From assembly GCA_030407085.1 (NCBI GenBank), contig CM059584.1:63689501-63753500 (forward strand): a stretch of DNA of 64,000 nucleotides, in the 5' to 3' direction. Positions 43,087-54,698 of the stretch are shown here, piece after piece. The position numbers were made by a program, and so were the translations under genes. The notes beneath the pieces are model-generated. The model was given only the letters and a program-made list of their open reading frames with translations, had not been told where the DNA came from and did no database searches. This stretch comes from Trichopria drosophilae (taxonomy: Eukaryota > Arthropoda > Insecta > Hymenoptera > Diapriidae). Position 1 is the stretch's first letter, and each line of letters begins with the position of its first letter.

Positions 43087-43515
43087 TTAAGAGATTTCTC
43101 TTTCCAGAAGTTCGCTTAAGGTTAGCAAATATTTTCCTGTCACCAAAATGGCAACGTCGTCCGCATACGCACATATCTCTGATCCGGTGCTTTCCAGCTT
43201 CTTTAGTATGTCGTCCAAAACTATTCTCCATAGCAGCGAGGATAGTACCCCCCCCCCCTGAGGAGTGCCCCTCCTCACCACTCCTCTGAAGCCGGTTCCA
43301 CCCATCTCGGCTACTATTATTCTTTGCTTCAGCATATTTCCTATCCATTGGCATATCTCGCCCTCCAACTTTGCAGCTTCAAGAGCGTTTATCATCGCTC
43401 CCGTCGTTTTGTTATTGAAGGCTCCGTCGATGTCCAAGAAGGCCGCCAATGTATATTCTTTTTCGGATAATGATTTTTCTATCCGCCTTACAGCTGCGTG
43501 AAGGGCCGTCTCCAC
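43087..43515 (-). pseudogene. LINE A ORF2: RT palm
   Basis: AFLDIDGAFNN (first catalytic Asp), RGTPQGGGVLSSLLWRIV and YADDVAILV (catalytic YADD) are in one open frame. One extra Gly in TPQGGG is coded by an 11-C tract at 43248-43258, showing that the tract grew in step with the frame. Downstream the frame is lost near 43090. Confidence 0.92.
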
Positions 43516-43791
43516 CGACCTGCCCTTCTTGTACGCATGTTGTGCTGCGGACAGTTGAGTTTTTATATTCTGCTCAATATATAGCGCTATCAGTCGTTCA
43601 AGTGTTTTAAATAAAAATGACGATAGGCTGATTAGCCTATAATCCTTTACCGTGTAATGGCTTGCTTTCTCAGCCTTAGGTATAAATATAACGCGCGCTT
43701 CCTTCCAATTCTTCGGTATGTAGCGTCATCGATATGACGCGGTCCCTCCACGGCGACTTATAAGGAGCAAAGGAACGAATCGCCAGGTCAA

Positions 43792-44334
43792 CTATGGCGC
43801 CAGCACACCCCCTCCCCCCTCTACAACACCGCGATCCTCGGTCCCCTCAACATCCACTTCCTCTGTTTCTTCCTCATTCCCCGGGAAGTGCGCGTTTATG
43901 AGTTCCACCAGAGTACTTTGGATTGATTCCGACCACCTCCCATCCGAATTTGAGAGCATTTTTTTTTTTTTTTTTTTTTTTCGCAGTCTCGCCGCCTCAC
44001 TGGTGGGCTCTATTTTTTCGCAAAAAGTCGCCCAAGAAGTTCTTTTCGCGAGTTTTATTGTTTTCTTGTAGTTTTTGAGGCTTTCTTTATGTCTCGCCCA
44101 ATCCTCTTTCTGATTGCTATCGTTTGCTTTATTAAAATTTCTACACGCTTTCTTACGAAGCCCATCTATGTCCTCATTCCACCAGGCTGGTAGCCTTTTT
44201 CCGGATGGTCTGCTGATTGGACAGCTCGTTTCGAAGGCCTCTCTGATCGATTGAGTAACCTTTCCTACTGCCGCTTCTATTTCGGCTTTGCTCCAGAGAT
44301 CCTCTACCGATGGGGGGCCTAACCGAAGTCTCAC
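43792..44334 (-). pseudogene. LINE A ORF2: endonuclease-RT linker
   Basis: Contains LPAWWNEDIDGLRKKACRNF, the 'xxWWNxx(I/L)xxx(R/K)' box that follows the endonuclease in R1/LOA-type LINEs, then a Lys-rich helix and a run of nine Lys coded by T24 at about 43957-43982. The last part is acidic. The homopolymer has clearly expanded. Confidence 0.8.
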
Positions 44335-44566
44335 CTCTTTGGTGAATTTCTCCCATTCAGTCCTTTGCGGATGACGAAAAAGCTTTTGGGGTTGGATTCC
44401 GATGTTAAACTGGAAGGTTATCAGGCTGTGAGCCGAAAAAAATCAGTTCTATTTAACACCTTCCATTCCCTAACCCTAAGTTTTTGTGAATATGTGACTA
44501 ACGTCACATTCAGTACTTCCCCCCTAAGCTTATTTCTAAAAGTTGGGGCATTACCTCTATTACAAA

Positions 44567-45039
44567 TTAATAGCTTAGAAAGAAGGATCCACCTCTTTCA
44601 TTTACATCCGTGCTTCCCCATTGACTATGATGAGCGTTGGCGTCTGCTCCTATTAGCACCGATATATGTTTATTTTGGGACATCTGTATCAGCTTGTCCC
44701 ACTCCTCCATTGGCATCTCCTTGTTGTAAGCGCAATAGGCAGATACCAATAGAAAGGAGTTATCCCCATCCTCCAGACTTACCGTCGTCACATCGCCAGT
44801 GCTGTAATCAGATAGAAGCGTTAGGTTAATATAGCTCTTTGCCATTATGCAGGAGCGTATCTTACCTTGATTTTAGCATGGTTTAGCCTATACCCCTTCC
44901 CATTCATGCCCATGATTCTATCGTTCCGAATCCATGGCTCCTGAATGAGAAGGATGTCATATGCCTCCACGTCGAGAATGGGGAGGAGTGTGGCGCTTGC
45001 CACCTCGCTATGATGGAGGTTGATTTGGCCTATCTCCAT
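44567..45039 (-). pseudogene. LINE A ORF2: apurinic-type endonuclease
   Basis: The ATG at 45039 begins MEIGQINLHHSEVASATLL and runs to LLIQEPWI (the catalytic Glu of the EEP nuclease). After a frame change at 44845, VLIGADANAHHSQWGSTDVN is found (catalytic GDxN region, here GADAN). The ORF2 start overlaps the ORF1 end by 31 bp. The final SDH motif is not recovered. Confidence 0.85.
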
Positions 45040-46707
45040 CGCCAGTTTCTATGCCCTCTTTCGCTGCCTCCTTTCTCTCCTGGATGGCGACTTTCACCGT
45101 GCCTATATTGAAGACAAGGCGATCTCCCTTGGCTTTGATCTTTGCCAAGCTTCCTTGCCAATCTCCACCACGAAGGATTACCCCTTCGGTCCGGCCATCT
45201 CCACCTTCACCACTCTGATTTCCGAGCTCGGAACATCGGTTCTGGAAGCGGAGCGTCATTTGGACAGAATCCATTGGTGGAACTGGCTTCGGAATAAAGA
45301 TCCTTGCCCTCTTCATTTTTGGGAGTTCCACGCGTAGTATCACCCCCAGCTTGGCTCCTTCCCACAGTTCCGGGACCCCCCCCCCCCGCAGGGGACTTGT
45401 GGAAGAGAGCGGAGCGGGTTATCTCCGTCCACAATTTTTGTGGAAGAGTGAGGGGTCGAAGTGCCCGAGCTCGAAGAGGAGCAATGCTTTTGAAAGATCC
45501 GCTTCTCTTAGCAAGTTTTGAGAATTGGCGACCTCACGGACCCGATCGTTCGGCTGGTCTGTGCCGACGAATGCCTGATCGTGAAACGACTCGAGAGACC
45601 CACCGTACTGGGGAGCTAGGGTGCGGTGTCAAGCCCCTGCCGGCGGGTTCCACACGGGGGAGCGCTACGGCGTGCCGTGTCCGTGCAGGCAGTAACCGCA
45701 GAAAGGGTTGGCCTCTAGCGGGCCGTGGCAACGTAAGAAAGGTTCTCTGAACCAACAGAAGCATCAAGGCAGGCAGCTTGTTGCTAATAAATGTGGTAGC
45801 TGACTTGTTGTATATCTTTTTTAAGTGTCCACAACCAGCGGTGCTGGCGCATCACTAAAATTTGGCCCCATTCCCCCGTGGGGGGGGGGGGGGGGCTTTA
45901 AACCCGAAAGGGAGGGAAGACACCTTAAATAACCTACACTCAAGTTCCGGGATCCCCAAAGGTAGGCGGCGGAGTGTTGGACCCTGCTTTTGGGGATTCC
46001 AAGACTTTATTTAAGAAGATGGATGAGATTGATTCCCATCTTTCCTCCGAAATCCTTAGGTCAGGATCGCCTCTGTCAATATTCACCACCTTCAAATCTT
46101 CCTGTGCTATATCACAATAAGCCGGATGACCCCCCCCCCTCACAGATCCTCCCGCTCCCAACGATACAGAGTCCGGCTTTATTTTCGAGCTCGGGTCAGG
46201 TCGGTTAACCTCCTCATCCTTTTTGAAGCTCTCCTCTTCTGATGACACCCCCCTGGCCCACATTAGCGTTTCCCGGTTACTCGGTGTCATTTGGTCAGGG
46301 GCCTTGTTTTCAAGTTTCCCCAGCAGAAATCTAGCACGTCGGACCCTTCGCATAGCGAGCTGCGCAAGGGTCTTCCTACTTTTCTTTCTCTTCCCCCCTC
46401 TTTGGGGCTGTTCAGGCAGCGTCCGTCCGCCGGGGGATTTCCCCACATCCTAGGTCTGGGCCTCCCCTCCCGGGGACCTCAGCAATCGTTCTTTGGTGTC
46501 CAGATCCATCTGGCCGACCGTCTCCGGTGAGTTGAGGACCAGGGAGAGGAGATCCAATCCCTCGATGTATCTTTCGACATTTGTTTCAATCGGTTCTCTT
46601 TCATTCTTATTGGTATTTTTATTTTTGTAATTTTCCATCTTGTTCCCACGAGTGAGCTCGGACAAAACAGTCCGCCCCGCCAGAGCCGGCATGTCGGGGT
46701 AAGGCAA
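45008..46707 (-). pseudogene. LINE A ORF1
   Basis: Pieces of one ORF1: 46707-46450 (charged N-terminus), 46446-45940 (Arg-rich helix KRKKSRKTLAQL, then acidic, ending PPPTFGDPGT), the 567-bp insert, then 45343-45008. The last part (MKRARIFIPKPVPPMDSVQM and later LAKIKAKGDRLVFNIG) resembles the ORF1 end of LINE C at 49295, a domain of the type called DUF4780. It should bind RNA. Several frameshifts, some at C-tracts. Confidence 0.7.
45376..45942. mobile_element. GC-rich 567-bp insert with 10-bp target duplication
   Basis: AGTTCCGGGA occurs at 45366-45375 and 45943-45952, and the LINE A ORF1 sequence resumes (GDPGT) when the segment and one copy are removed. The insert is GC-rich and starts on the plus strand with 12 C (so on the minus strand it ends in poly-G). 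It contains a G16 tract at 45880-45895 and has no clear ORF. A duplication of this length fits target-primed reverse transcription. Family not recognised. Confidence 0.7.
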
Positions 46708-46954
46708 TTCAATACTGTGGACGTCGCACCCGACCCACTGGCAAGACGTTCACGGTTGCTAGAATCCCCCACAACGAACTAATCCCTCGGCACGGTTCGG
46801 CATAACACCTTGGATTTGAGGTAAACTGCTTCTTAGTTCACCGCTACCCGATCTCTCGCCGTCCGCATACGCAGATGCCCCCTTTGGCAAGATGTCCGTT
46901 AAGCGACATTAAGCCCTCCCACCAACTACAAGATCCTGCAGCTTCTAGGGAGGG

Positions 46955-47050
46955 TATTTTGTTCGGCTGAATGTACATCTGCTGTAAAGAATGATGGCGG
47001 CTAGGCGAATTTCACACATAACCTCAAAAAACCGTAAAAATAAATTAATT
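46955..47050. repeat. Subterminal repeat unit of the TTA element
   Basis: Close direct copy of 41265-41360: GGCTGAATGTACATCTGC, GGCTAGGCGAATTTCACACA and ACCTCAAAAAACC. It lies just beyond LINE A. Confidence 0.75.
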
Positions 47051-47339
47051 AACGGCTTAAACCTACCAATTGCATTAGATGTTAAAATGCCATATTATGG
47101 AAATTTCAGAAACATTTCAAACACCTTCCGTCGTAATAGCTCGGATTCACATACGTTTAGGCCTTGTCGAAGTATTTATAATCTCAACTGGTAATAAAAT
47201 TAACAACGAAAAAAGGTAATAGAAAAAAAAGAAAAGATAAAAATTATATCCAATAACTATAAAGTTGATACAATTTCGATTTGACAGTTACTGGGAATAG
47301 GGTGGTATGTGAATATGATTGGTTAGCATGCATTATCAA

Positions 47340-47840
47340 AAAAAGAAAAAAAGGCCGTTTCTGTTGTTCTGGGCATAGGTGGCCGACGACTTTGTCAAGG
47401 AAGGATGGACAAGATGGTGCGTTGGGTCTCCTGGGCTTGATCTTGTTCATGACCGTTTTATACGGTCGCCCCCAGGGATCCCGGTTTACCTCCTCATAAA
47501 AGTCTTGCCAGAACTTTTATTTTGCGGCCTTGATGGCAATCTTGAGACTCTTTCTCTTCCTTTCATAATCCGCGGCCAGCTGGTAGTACCGGGGCTTATG
47601 AATTGCTCTCTGGTGTAGCCTTCGATCCTGAAGGCACTCTCGACGAATAGCTGCGATATCCTCGTTCCACCAGTAAACCGGCGGTCGGCGGCCAGGAATT
47701 GATTTCACGGCCATAGAAGCATCGCAGGCCGCTATTAAGGCTCGGATGAGGCATTGGCTCTCCCCTCTGCTGTTCCCTCCACCTCCATCTGTTCCAAGCT
47801 GTAAAGGAACGTCTCTCGATCGAAGGTGGGCGGTGTCCAT
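47340..47840 (-). pseudogene. LINE B ORF2: linker region
   Basis: PPVYWWNEDIAAIRRECLQ and RAIHKPRYYQLAADYERKRK are in one frame; then, in a neighbouring frame, FWQDFYEEVNRDPWG and MNKIKPRRP. This matches the 'xVxWWN ... DPWGxxYK' block between endonuclease and RT in R1-type elements. The sequence becomes unrelated after about 47340. Confidence 0.8.
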
Positions 47841-47994
47841 CTCTCTTTCCTCAAACTTTAGACCCTTCTTGCTGCTCTACCGGTCAGTTGGAGCTGGTAC
47901 ACCAAGGCTTGATGGTCACTTCTCGTGTATCGGTCGCTAACTTTCCAGCCCAACTCTTTCCCCATCAATTTTGAGTCGACGAAGGTCAGGTCGA

Positions 47995-48324
47995 CTACGG
48001 AGGACTTGTCGGCCTTTGAGTAGGTCGGCTTTCCCCCGTGTTAACGATCTCCAACTCCAGTAACGAGAAGGCCTCAATGAGGGCATATCCTCGATCCCAG
48101 ATGAAGCTGGGCAGGGGGTCGGCCATCTTATTTGATATGTGGAGATTCCCACACATCCAGATGGCCGCCTCGCTGGTGGAATCCATCACCCAGCTCGGTT
48201 CACAAAGATTCCGGTAAGCCTCGCTGATGATGGCGATGTCGGCCTTCTCCTCCTTGACCAGTTGGAACAGCAAGTCCTGGGCTACCGTACAGTGATAGAG
48301 GTTTATTTGGAGCATCTTAGCCAT
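47995..48324 (-). pseudogene. LINE B ORF2: endonuclease N-terminus
   Basis: Starts MAKMLQINLYHCTVAQ at 48324; DIAIISEAYRN holds the catalytic-Glu position (ISE). Then AAIWMCGN. The frame fails before the later catalytic motifs, and the segment between 47995 and 47840 is short, implying an internal deletion. Confidence 0.8.
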
Positions 48325-48376
48325 TGTTAGTCAGTGCTCTAACCTCCTGCGTTGCCTGATGTTTGGCTACGAGGTC

Positions 48377-48679
48377 CTAAATCTTGTGGCCCTCCTGACA
48401 ACACCGGAAGCACTGCGCCGAGCGATCGACCGGGCTTTTACTATCCCTTGCCAGATGTCCGCTCTCGTAGCACCTGTAGCTTCGTGGGGATCCTTCACAC
48501 AGTCGAATCCGGTATTTAACCCAGCCAATTTTAAGCTTCCCCTTTTGCAGCAGTATGTTTGCCACTGCGACGGGAAGTAAGATATTGGCCGCCTGGGTTC
48601 CGCTATATGCTCCCCTGAGCTTGATATTCTCAGGGGATACTGCTCCCGGTGAAGTTACCTCAACGATGGCCTGTGCCAC
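48377..48679 (-). pseudogene. LINE B ORF1: C-terminal CCHC knuckles
   Basis: LKIGWVKYRIRLCEGSPRSY then CYESGHLARDSKSP (first knuckle, one Cys replaced) and CFRCCQEGHK (second knuckle, cut off). This is the R1-type ORF1 end that binds nucleic acid. It is followed closely by the ORF2 start at 48324. Confidence 0.8.
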
Positions 48680-48729
48680 CTCCTCCCCTCGTCCATGTCC
48701 TTGATGGTGATGGCTTCCTTATGCAACAG

Positions 48730-49294
48730 TGTCTGTACGACAACCGTCCCTTTTAGGATGGACGTGGCCGCTGCTTGGAGGTCTCAGGTGCACACGACAG
48801 GCGTCGGTTCTGTCTGAAATTTTCAGGCGATCAATAATTTTCATTATGAATTCATGTTCAGCGGATCAAAATACATGGGATTATATGTTCTCACCCCCAA
48901 TCCACCGGTGTAATACTATCTTGCCGAAGGATGCATGGTACAGAAGAAGCTGTACTTCTAACGATGCCCTTGGGATACCGTGCGCCCTCCCATTTTATTA
49001 TGCCTTCGACCGGCATGCGGGGCTCTGCCGGGAGCGACCTTTTAGTTCCCTAGCTGCTCGTGGGAACAACATGCAGAACATAGTAACAAAAACAAACAAA
49101 CAAACTAAAATGAAAAAAAAAGAGACTGTGGCTTTCGAAGCCGCAGATGAAGTCCCTGGTACCTCAACGGGAGCAAGGCCTCAGAGACCGGCTCTCAACG
49201 GGGCTGCTACTGACCTGCGCGGACGATGTAAGCCGCGGGGGTGACTAGAAACATCTGAAAGATCAAGGTTTGGGAAGGCTCGGAACTCGCGGTA
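48730..49294. other. Junction between LINE B and LINE C
   Basis: A plus frame at about 49070-49240 (KETVAFEAADEVPGTSTGAR) could be the broken ORF1 N-terminus of LINE C. The rest is not recognised. It includes a (CAAA)n-like stretch at 49088-49110. Confidence 0.4.
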
Positions 49295-49759
49295 ATGGAG
49301 GAGGACGCGTTACCCCAGCCTAAAGTTGGTGTTGTGTGGATACCGGGGGCTGATATAGAACCCCCAAAAGACATATTACACCGAATAATAGTACAAAATA
49401 AGGGACTGCAGACCGAGATCTGGAGGGTCCTCAACACGAAGGTTGAGGGCAAGGGCCAAACTCTGACCCTTGCCATCGATGACGTCTCGTTTAATACTCT
49501 GCAGGGAATGGACTGCAGGCCCTTCCTCGACTTTGGGCAGGTCTTGATCCGATTCAAGAAACCTGCCAAGAAATCGACTCAGGAGATGGGGAAAGTGGCT
49601 GGTGCGGTAGCAGGGACTGGGGGTGCGGCCTCCTCAACTGCCCCGCAGGTGCCCAGTGAGCAATCTAATGCCGCTGAATCAGCTGTGGAGGCGGAGATAG
49701 AGGTTGGCGCAAGTGGAACCCCCAACCCAGGCGGCGAAACCAATGGAGAGGATGGCGAC
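49295..49759 (+). pseudogene. LINE C ORF1 (C-terminal part)
   Basis: 155-codon frame starting MEEDALPQPKVGVVWIPGAD and including LQTEIWRVLNTKVEGKGQTL. It ends in an acidic Ala/Gly/Ser-rich tail. It resembles the end of LINE A ORF1 (DUF4780-like). It is probably the C-terminal half of the nucleic-acid-binding ORF1. The beginning is separated by stops. Confidence 0.65.
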
Positions 49760-49869
49760 TAAAACCAACCTCTCCAAAGAAACAACACCCTCCAAAAATG
49801 GATAGGACCACACTCAAAATGGTTTAAATAAACCTCCATCATGCTGAGGCTGCTTCAGCAAGCCTATGC

Positions 49870-52800
49870 AGGAGGTTTTGTAAGGACCGCTTGAGTGTGG
49901 GACTTATTCAGGAGCTCTGGATAAACCGAAACAAGATTCAGGGCCTTGGAATCGCAAGTAACATCTTGTATAATACTAGCGGATCCAAACCAAGAGCATG
50001 CCTCATATTTAATAAAAATATAAAATTTTTGCCTGTTCCAGAGTTCTGCACGGACGACTTCGTAGCAGCCTATATTTCCTTGGAAGGTAGACTAAAGGTA
50101 CTTGTTGCCTCTGCCTTCCTTCCGGGGGAAACGGATGATCCTTCGATCAGTCTGGAGGAAATCTACAGATTCAGCAGGCGTAATGAAGCCAGACTGATTC
50201 TGGTGTGTGACGCGAACGCCTACCATGAAGAATGGGGTAGCACCGATATTAACAGTAGGGGTGAGTACCTGCATAACTTTATTATATCTAAAAATTGAAA
50301 AATCCTAAATAGGGGTAACAAACCCACCTTTGCGACCCGTAATAGGCAGTAAGTTTTAGATATAACTCTTTGTACATATAATGTAACGAGCAACCTCACT
50401 AGGTGGTTTGTATGGGATGAGGAATCGTTGTCTGATCACAGGTATATTCGATTCGACTTATCCGCAGTTAAAGCAGTTAGGAAACTAGAATATAGAAATC
50501 CCAAAAAGACTAACTGGAACTATTTTAAAAAACAACTCAGTATAGATATATCTCAGTTGTCCTTTCCAATAACAACTATTGAGAACATTGATCATGCCAC
50601 AGATTTACTAGCAAAGTTTATTCTAAAAGCGTATGAAAAAAATTGTCCCTTCAATTCCAAATTAACTAATAGAGACGTCCCGTGGTGGACGCCTGAGTTA
50701 GGTAGGATGAGAAAGGAAACTAGGAAACTATTCAATAGAGCCAAAACCACTAATAATTGGGAAGCTTATCGAAAAGCTCTAACCAATTATAACAAACAGC
50801 TAAAAAAATTAATCCATAAAATTATGACGAATACACCGTGCAATCCATTAGGGCTACTAAAAATCCCCGATGGCACATACACGGAAACAGAGAGTGAAAT
50901 GCTACTCCTGCTAGCAAAAACACACTTTCCAGGATCCTGTATTGAGGATGACGTGGCTAACAACAGTAGGTTAAATGATGGCTCTCGAGGATCGTCAAAA
51001 GCCGACTGGAAGAAGGCCACTGAAAACTTCAAACCAAATCTTGTGAGATGGATAGTACGCTCTTTTAAACCTTACAAAAAGAAGGCGAAGACGGTATCTT
51101 CCCAATGCTTTTAAAGCAAAGTATAGATTTAATTCTATCTACCTTACTAAGAATCTTCAGAGCCAGCTATGCCTGGGGATACATACCAGATGGGTGGAGA
51201 CGGGTGAGGGTGGCCTATATACCGAAAGTTGGCAAGAAGGACAGTGCCGACCCAAAGTCGTATAGGCCGATAAGCCTGACATCGTTTCTCCTCAAGATAC
51301 TGGAGAAGATAATTAACCATCACCTCAGAGAACATTATCTGAAGTTACACGATCTACATTGTAATCAACATGCATATCAGAAGGATAAATCCACTGAAAC
51401 TGCGTTGATAAGTCTGGTAGATAAACTTAAAAAGGCCGTAGAGGATAAAGAAATCGCTCTATGTGACTTTTTGGACATAGTAGGTGCTTTTGAAAACACT
51501 TCAACCAAAGTTATCCTGCAAGGACTGACAAGGAAAGGAGTCGACACAACCTCGATAAATTGGATAAAGCACCTTCTATCAAATAGGAAAGTCATTTCCT
51601 GTTTACTAAATACCACATTGGTTATTAAAACTACTAGAGGCTGCCCACAGGGAGGTGTACTATCGCCTCTACTGTGGTCAATTGTGGTGGATAGCCTACT
51701 AGTAGATTTAAGTAAAGCACACTTTGAAGTATAGGGGTATGCGGACGATATAGTCATCATAACCCAAGGTATCTGCCTAGACACTTTGACAACCAGAATC
51801 CAAGCTGCCTTAAACATCGTGAGCAGGTTGTGTCAAGAAAATGAACTGTCGTTTAATGCGGATAAAACAGTGATGATCCCTTTCACTAAGAAAAAGAAAA
51901 TGGGGAAATGCAAACTGCCAAAATTAGGCGACAAAGCAATCCCATTAGCCAAGCAAGGCAAATATATAGGAATTATACTAGACAGAAGCCTTACCTGGAG
52001 CCAACACTTGGATTACATCCTGTCAAAAGCGAAAAAAGTCCTTGCAATTACTTCGCGAATGGTAGGGAACAAGTGGGGGTTAAAGCCATGTATGGCACTG
52101 TGGTTACATGAAGCCATAATTAGACCTATCATCACATATGCAGCAATTGTATGGAAAGAAAAAACTCTAAAAATTACGTGCATAAAAAAACTCACCAGTA
52201 TCCAAGAACAAGCATGTCGATTGATAACCGGTGCCCTAAGCTCAACTCCAACAATTGCTCTGGAAGCACTTCTAAACATGCCACCACTCCATTTACATGT
52301 GAGAAACCAGGCAAGAAGTGCCATGTACAGAGTGCTAACTGAAGAGAGATCAAATTGGTTATCAACGAGGATTAACAACCTTAAAAGGGAAACCTTGCGA
52401 AACCCGATTCTGGGAATGCCCACGGATGACACTAAACTAGAACCTGGGGAAGCCCGGCTCTTCAAGGTTGAGTCGTTGTCGTGGGAGACACAGACATCGA
52501 TAGAGAATTACCTGGCAAGGACCTCATTGGTGTGGTACACCGGGTATGGGTCAAAAAATTCGAGCGGTACGGGATACGGTATATTCGGGGACCGTCCGAA
52601 AGTAAAGATGTCAGGCAGCCTTGATACAAATGCAAGTATTTTTCAAGCGGAATTAATGGCCGTAAAAGAATGCATGCAACTTAATTTGGACAGAAAGTAC
52701 AAAAACCATACTATAGTTATCTTAACAGATAGCCAAGCGTCCTTAATGGCTCTGGAGGCACTAGAGCTAAACTCCAGACTTGTAAAAGACTGCATTTCCG

Positions 52801-53036
52801 CTCTGAACACCCCAGCCCGTAATAACAACAGGGTCGTTTTAAAATGGGTAAAAGCACATGCAGGTAATAAAGGCAATGAAGAAGACGAGAAACTGGCCAA
52901 ATTAGGTGCCAATAACAAATTCTGTGGCCCGGAGCCGGCCATAGGAATAAATTCCAAAGTAGCGAAAAAACTACTTAGGAACTCAATAATAAAGGATGCT
53001 AAGGAAAACTGGGGCATAATAACAAACCCTAGACAC
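49870..53036 (+). pseudogene. LINE C ORF2, 5' part: endonuclease, RT, RNase H
   Basis: Endonuclease: VGLIQELWI, ILVCDANAYHEEWGSTDINS, later LSDHRYIRFDLS (50428). RT linker VPWWTPELGRMRKETRKL. RT palm: CDFLDIVGAFEN, RGCPQGGVLSPLLWSIVVDS and GYADDIVII. A TAG stop at 51732-51734 directly precedes GYADD. Thumb: YAAIVWK, LTSIQEQACRLITGALS. RNase H: VWYTGYGSK (normally TDGS, so the first Asp is lost), FQAELMAVKE, ILTDSQASL, VKAHAGNKGNEEDEKLAK. The frame reaches 53036 (NPRH), where a transposon interrupts it. Stops or shifts occur near 50298, 51114 and 51734. Confidence 0.92.
53029..53036. repeat. 8-bp target duplication, left copy
   Basis: CTAGACAC, repeated at 57597-57604 directly after the right end of the 4.56-kb transposon. 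Confidence 0.9.
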
Positions 53037-53270
53037 TAGACCGGAGTGAAAAACAAAACTCTTTTCGAATCGAATCGTAATAGTGCGGAAAAGTTGCCAT
53101 TTTTCATTGCGAATTCAGGGAAAAAAAGTTTTTTGAAATCGGACAACATCTTCCGTTCGCGCATCGCAGTCAAAGTTTATGATATCTGATCAAGCTCATT
53201 TCAAGTATTTAGCATGATTTTATGGTACATTATGATACAAAATGATTTCCTTCCCCCTCCCCCACCCCCC
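53037..53270 (+). repeat. Left TIR of the 8-bp-duplication transposon
   Basis: Contains AAACTCTTTTCGAATCGAAT, TTGCGAATTCAGGG and ATCTTCCGTTCGCGCATCG, all found in reverse complement at 57300-57596. Confidence 0.9.
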
Positions 53271-53345
53271 TTCCGTCCGTGCGGCTCTTCGCAGCTCGTC
53301 TTCAGACAGCTCAAAACTCACCACCGAAAGGTGGTTGTACATACA

Positions 53346-54698
53346 TTAGTAACCTCGTAATTTGTTAACCGAGCCTTACCCGCCTCAAGGCTCTAAGGCT
53401 CGGGCCCCATGGCGCGGAGCCGGGATACGCCCGGACCAACGCGAGACCCCTTCTTCCGGGGCCTCTACCAAATCTCTCTCCAAGCGGCAAGACTTCTCGA
53501 GCTCCTCGGTGAGGAGAGGACCTTTCTAATCCCTACGACTCTCTGCAGGGTCGCACCCGAGTTGCATTGCAACTCACACAGCAGAGCAAGCGAGACTTTC
53601 GCAGACCCGGGGAGAGTCCTTCCAGTCCTATCAGAATGCTCCTAGCCCAGCGTGCAGGCTTTTGAAACCACTACCCGCTCGAGTCCAACACCAATGGCTG
53701 AAAGGGCACCCCGCTTGGAACAGCCCCCGAGAGTACCGTTTTGTGACCTGGTGTGTCATTGCGAGGACTGGCCATGATTCAAACACCCGTTGAACCACTC
53801 TACCAGTTGAATACTTGCCCACACGGGATTGGTTGCCCAGCTGGATGGTATGCGGGGTCGCCAGCTCCCGAAGGGCCGAAGCCCCCCCCCCCCCTGCATG
53901 CTGAACCGTGCGCCCATCGGCCGGAGCCAGATGGGACGCCACTCACGTCTCAAAGGCGCTACTGCGCTTTTCGATGGGACCCGCGCCGTGTCACGGGCCC
54001 CACGCTTTGATCAATTGCGGCATTAGACCCCCTACCCAGGGTCCTCCGCCGCCCGGCTCAACGGCCCCGCTTGCGCGGGGTATCTCAACGGGCGCAGCCG
54101 AAGCCACTTGTCTCGGGTCCCTCGGGGCTGACCACGTAGCCGACCTTCCAGCGTGATGGGTAGCTCACACCTTCCAGCCGATCCCCTGAGGTCGTCTAGG
54201 GCAGCTCGGGAGACAACGACTTTCTCCCTTGGAGGAGCGAAACCCGCTTGGATCAGGTTCCCCTCTCCTCCCTCCCTGAGGTCCGTCTAGGGCCGCCCGG
54301 GAGACGACAGCGTCCTCCCTTGGGGAGCGGGACCCGCCCAAGATCAGGTTCCCCTCTCCCCCTCCCTGGGGTGCAATGGCAGCCGCAGTCCCCCGGCCCA
54401 GGGACTTTGGCCGCCGCCAAACTCTTCCAATCTATGGGCCCCCGGAGGCAAGGGGCCCTCAAATCGGTCGCAGCCGAAGCCACTTGTCTCGAGTCCTTCG
54501 GGGCTGACCCTGTGCCCGTGGCCTACTGTCTGAAAGTATGGGCCGACCTGACAAACAGCAGGCCCCCTGAGGTTGTCTCGAGCTGTCCCAGGAACGACAA
54601 CCTTCCCGAAGGAGGGACTAGCAGGCTCCACACTTCCGCAGGAGCGAAACGGAAGGGGCCCACACGCCCTCCCCCTCTGGGGGGGGGGGGGGGAAATA
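53346..54698. mobile_element. GC-rich 1353-bp retroposon with 14-bp duplication
   Basis: TGGTTGTACATACA flanks the segment at 53332-53345 and 54699-54712. It is strongly GC-rich, contains two tandem copies of a ~95-bp unit (CTCCCTCCCTGAGGTC ... GGGAGACGAC, about 54180-54370) and a C13 tract at 53882-53894. It ends in a G15 tract (54679-54693) plus AAATA. All frames are open over long stretches only because stop codons are rare in GC-rich DNA. No RT or other motif was found. A non-autonomous product of target-primed insertion, or the GC-rich 5' region of a truncated LINE. Confidence 0.75.

Larger units (their letters stand above)
41480..46790 (-). mobile_element. Non-LTR retrotransposon A (LOA/I-like), minus strand
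   Basis: Near full-length LINE with ORF1 (46707-45008) and ORF2 (45039-41508: endonuclease, RT, RNase H). The RT box reads RGTPQGGGVLSSLLW and YADDVAILV, and an RNase H domain follows, a layout found in the I/LOA/Outcast group. It is broken by frameshifts, homopolymer tracts (T24 near 43960, C11 near 43250, C10 near 46130) and a 567-bp insert at 45376-45942. I see no clear poly-A tail or target duplication. Matching subterminal DNA of the host element lies on both sides. Confidence 0.85.
47300..48700 (-). mobile_element. Non-LTR retrotransposon B fragment (R1-like), minus strand
   Basis: Contains the end of ORF1, the endonuclease and the start of ORF2's linker, then stops. The CCHC knuckles and the endonuclease start (MAKMLQINLYHCTVAQDLL) are typical of the R1 clade. 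No RT palm is present, so it is truncated at its 3' side near 47300. The 5' side ends near 48700. Confidence 0.75.
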
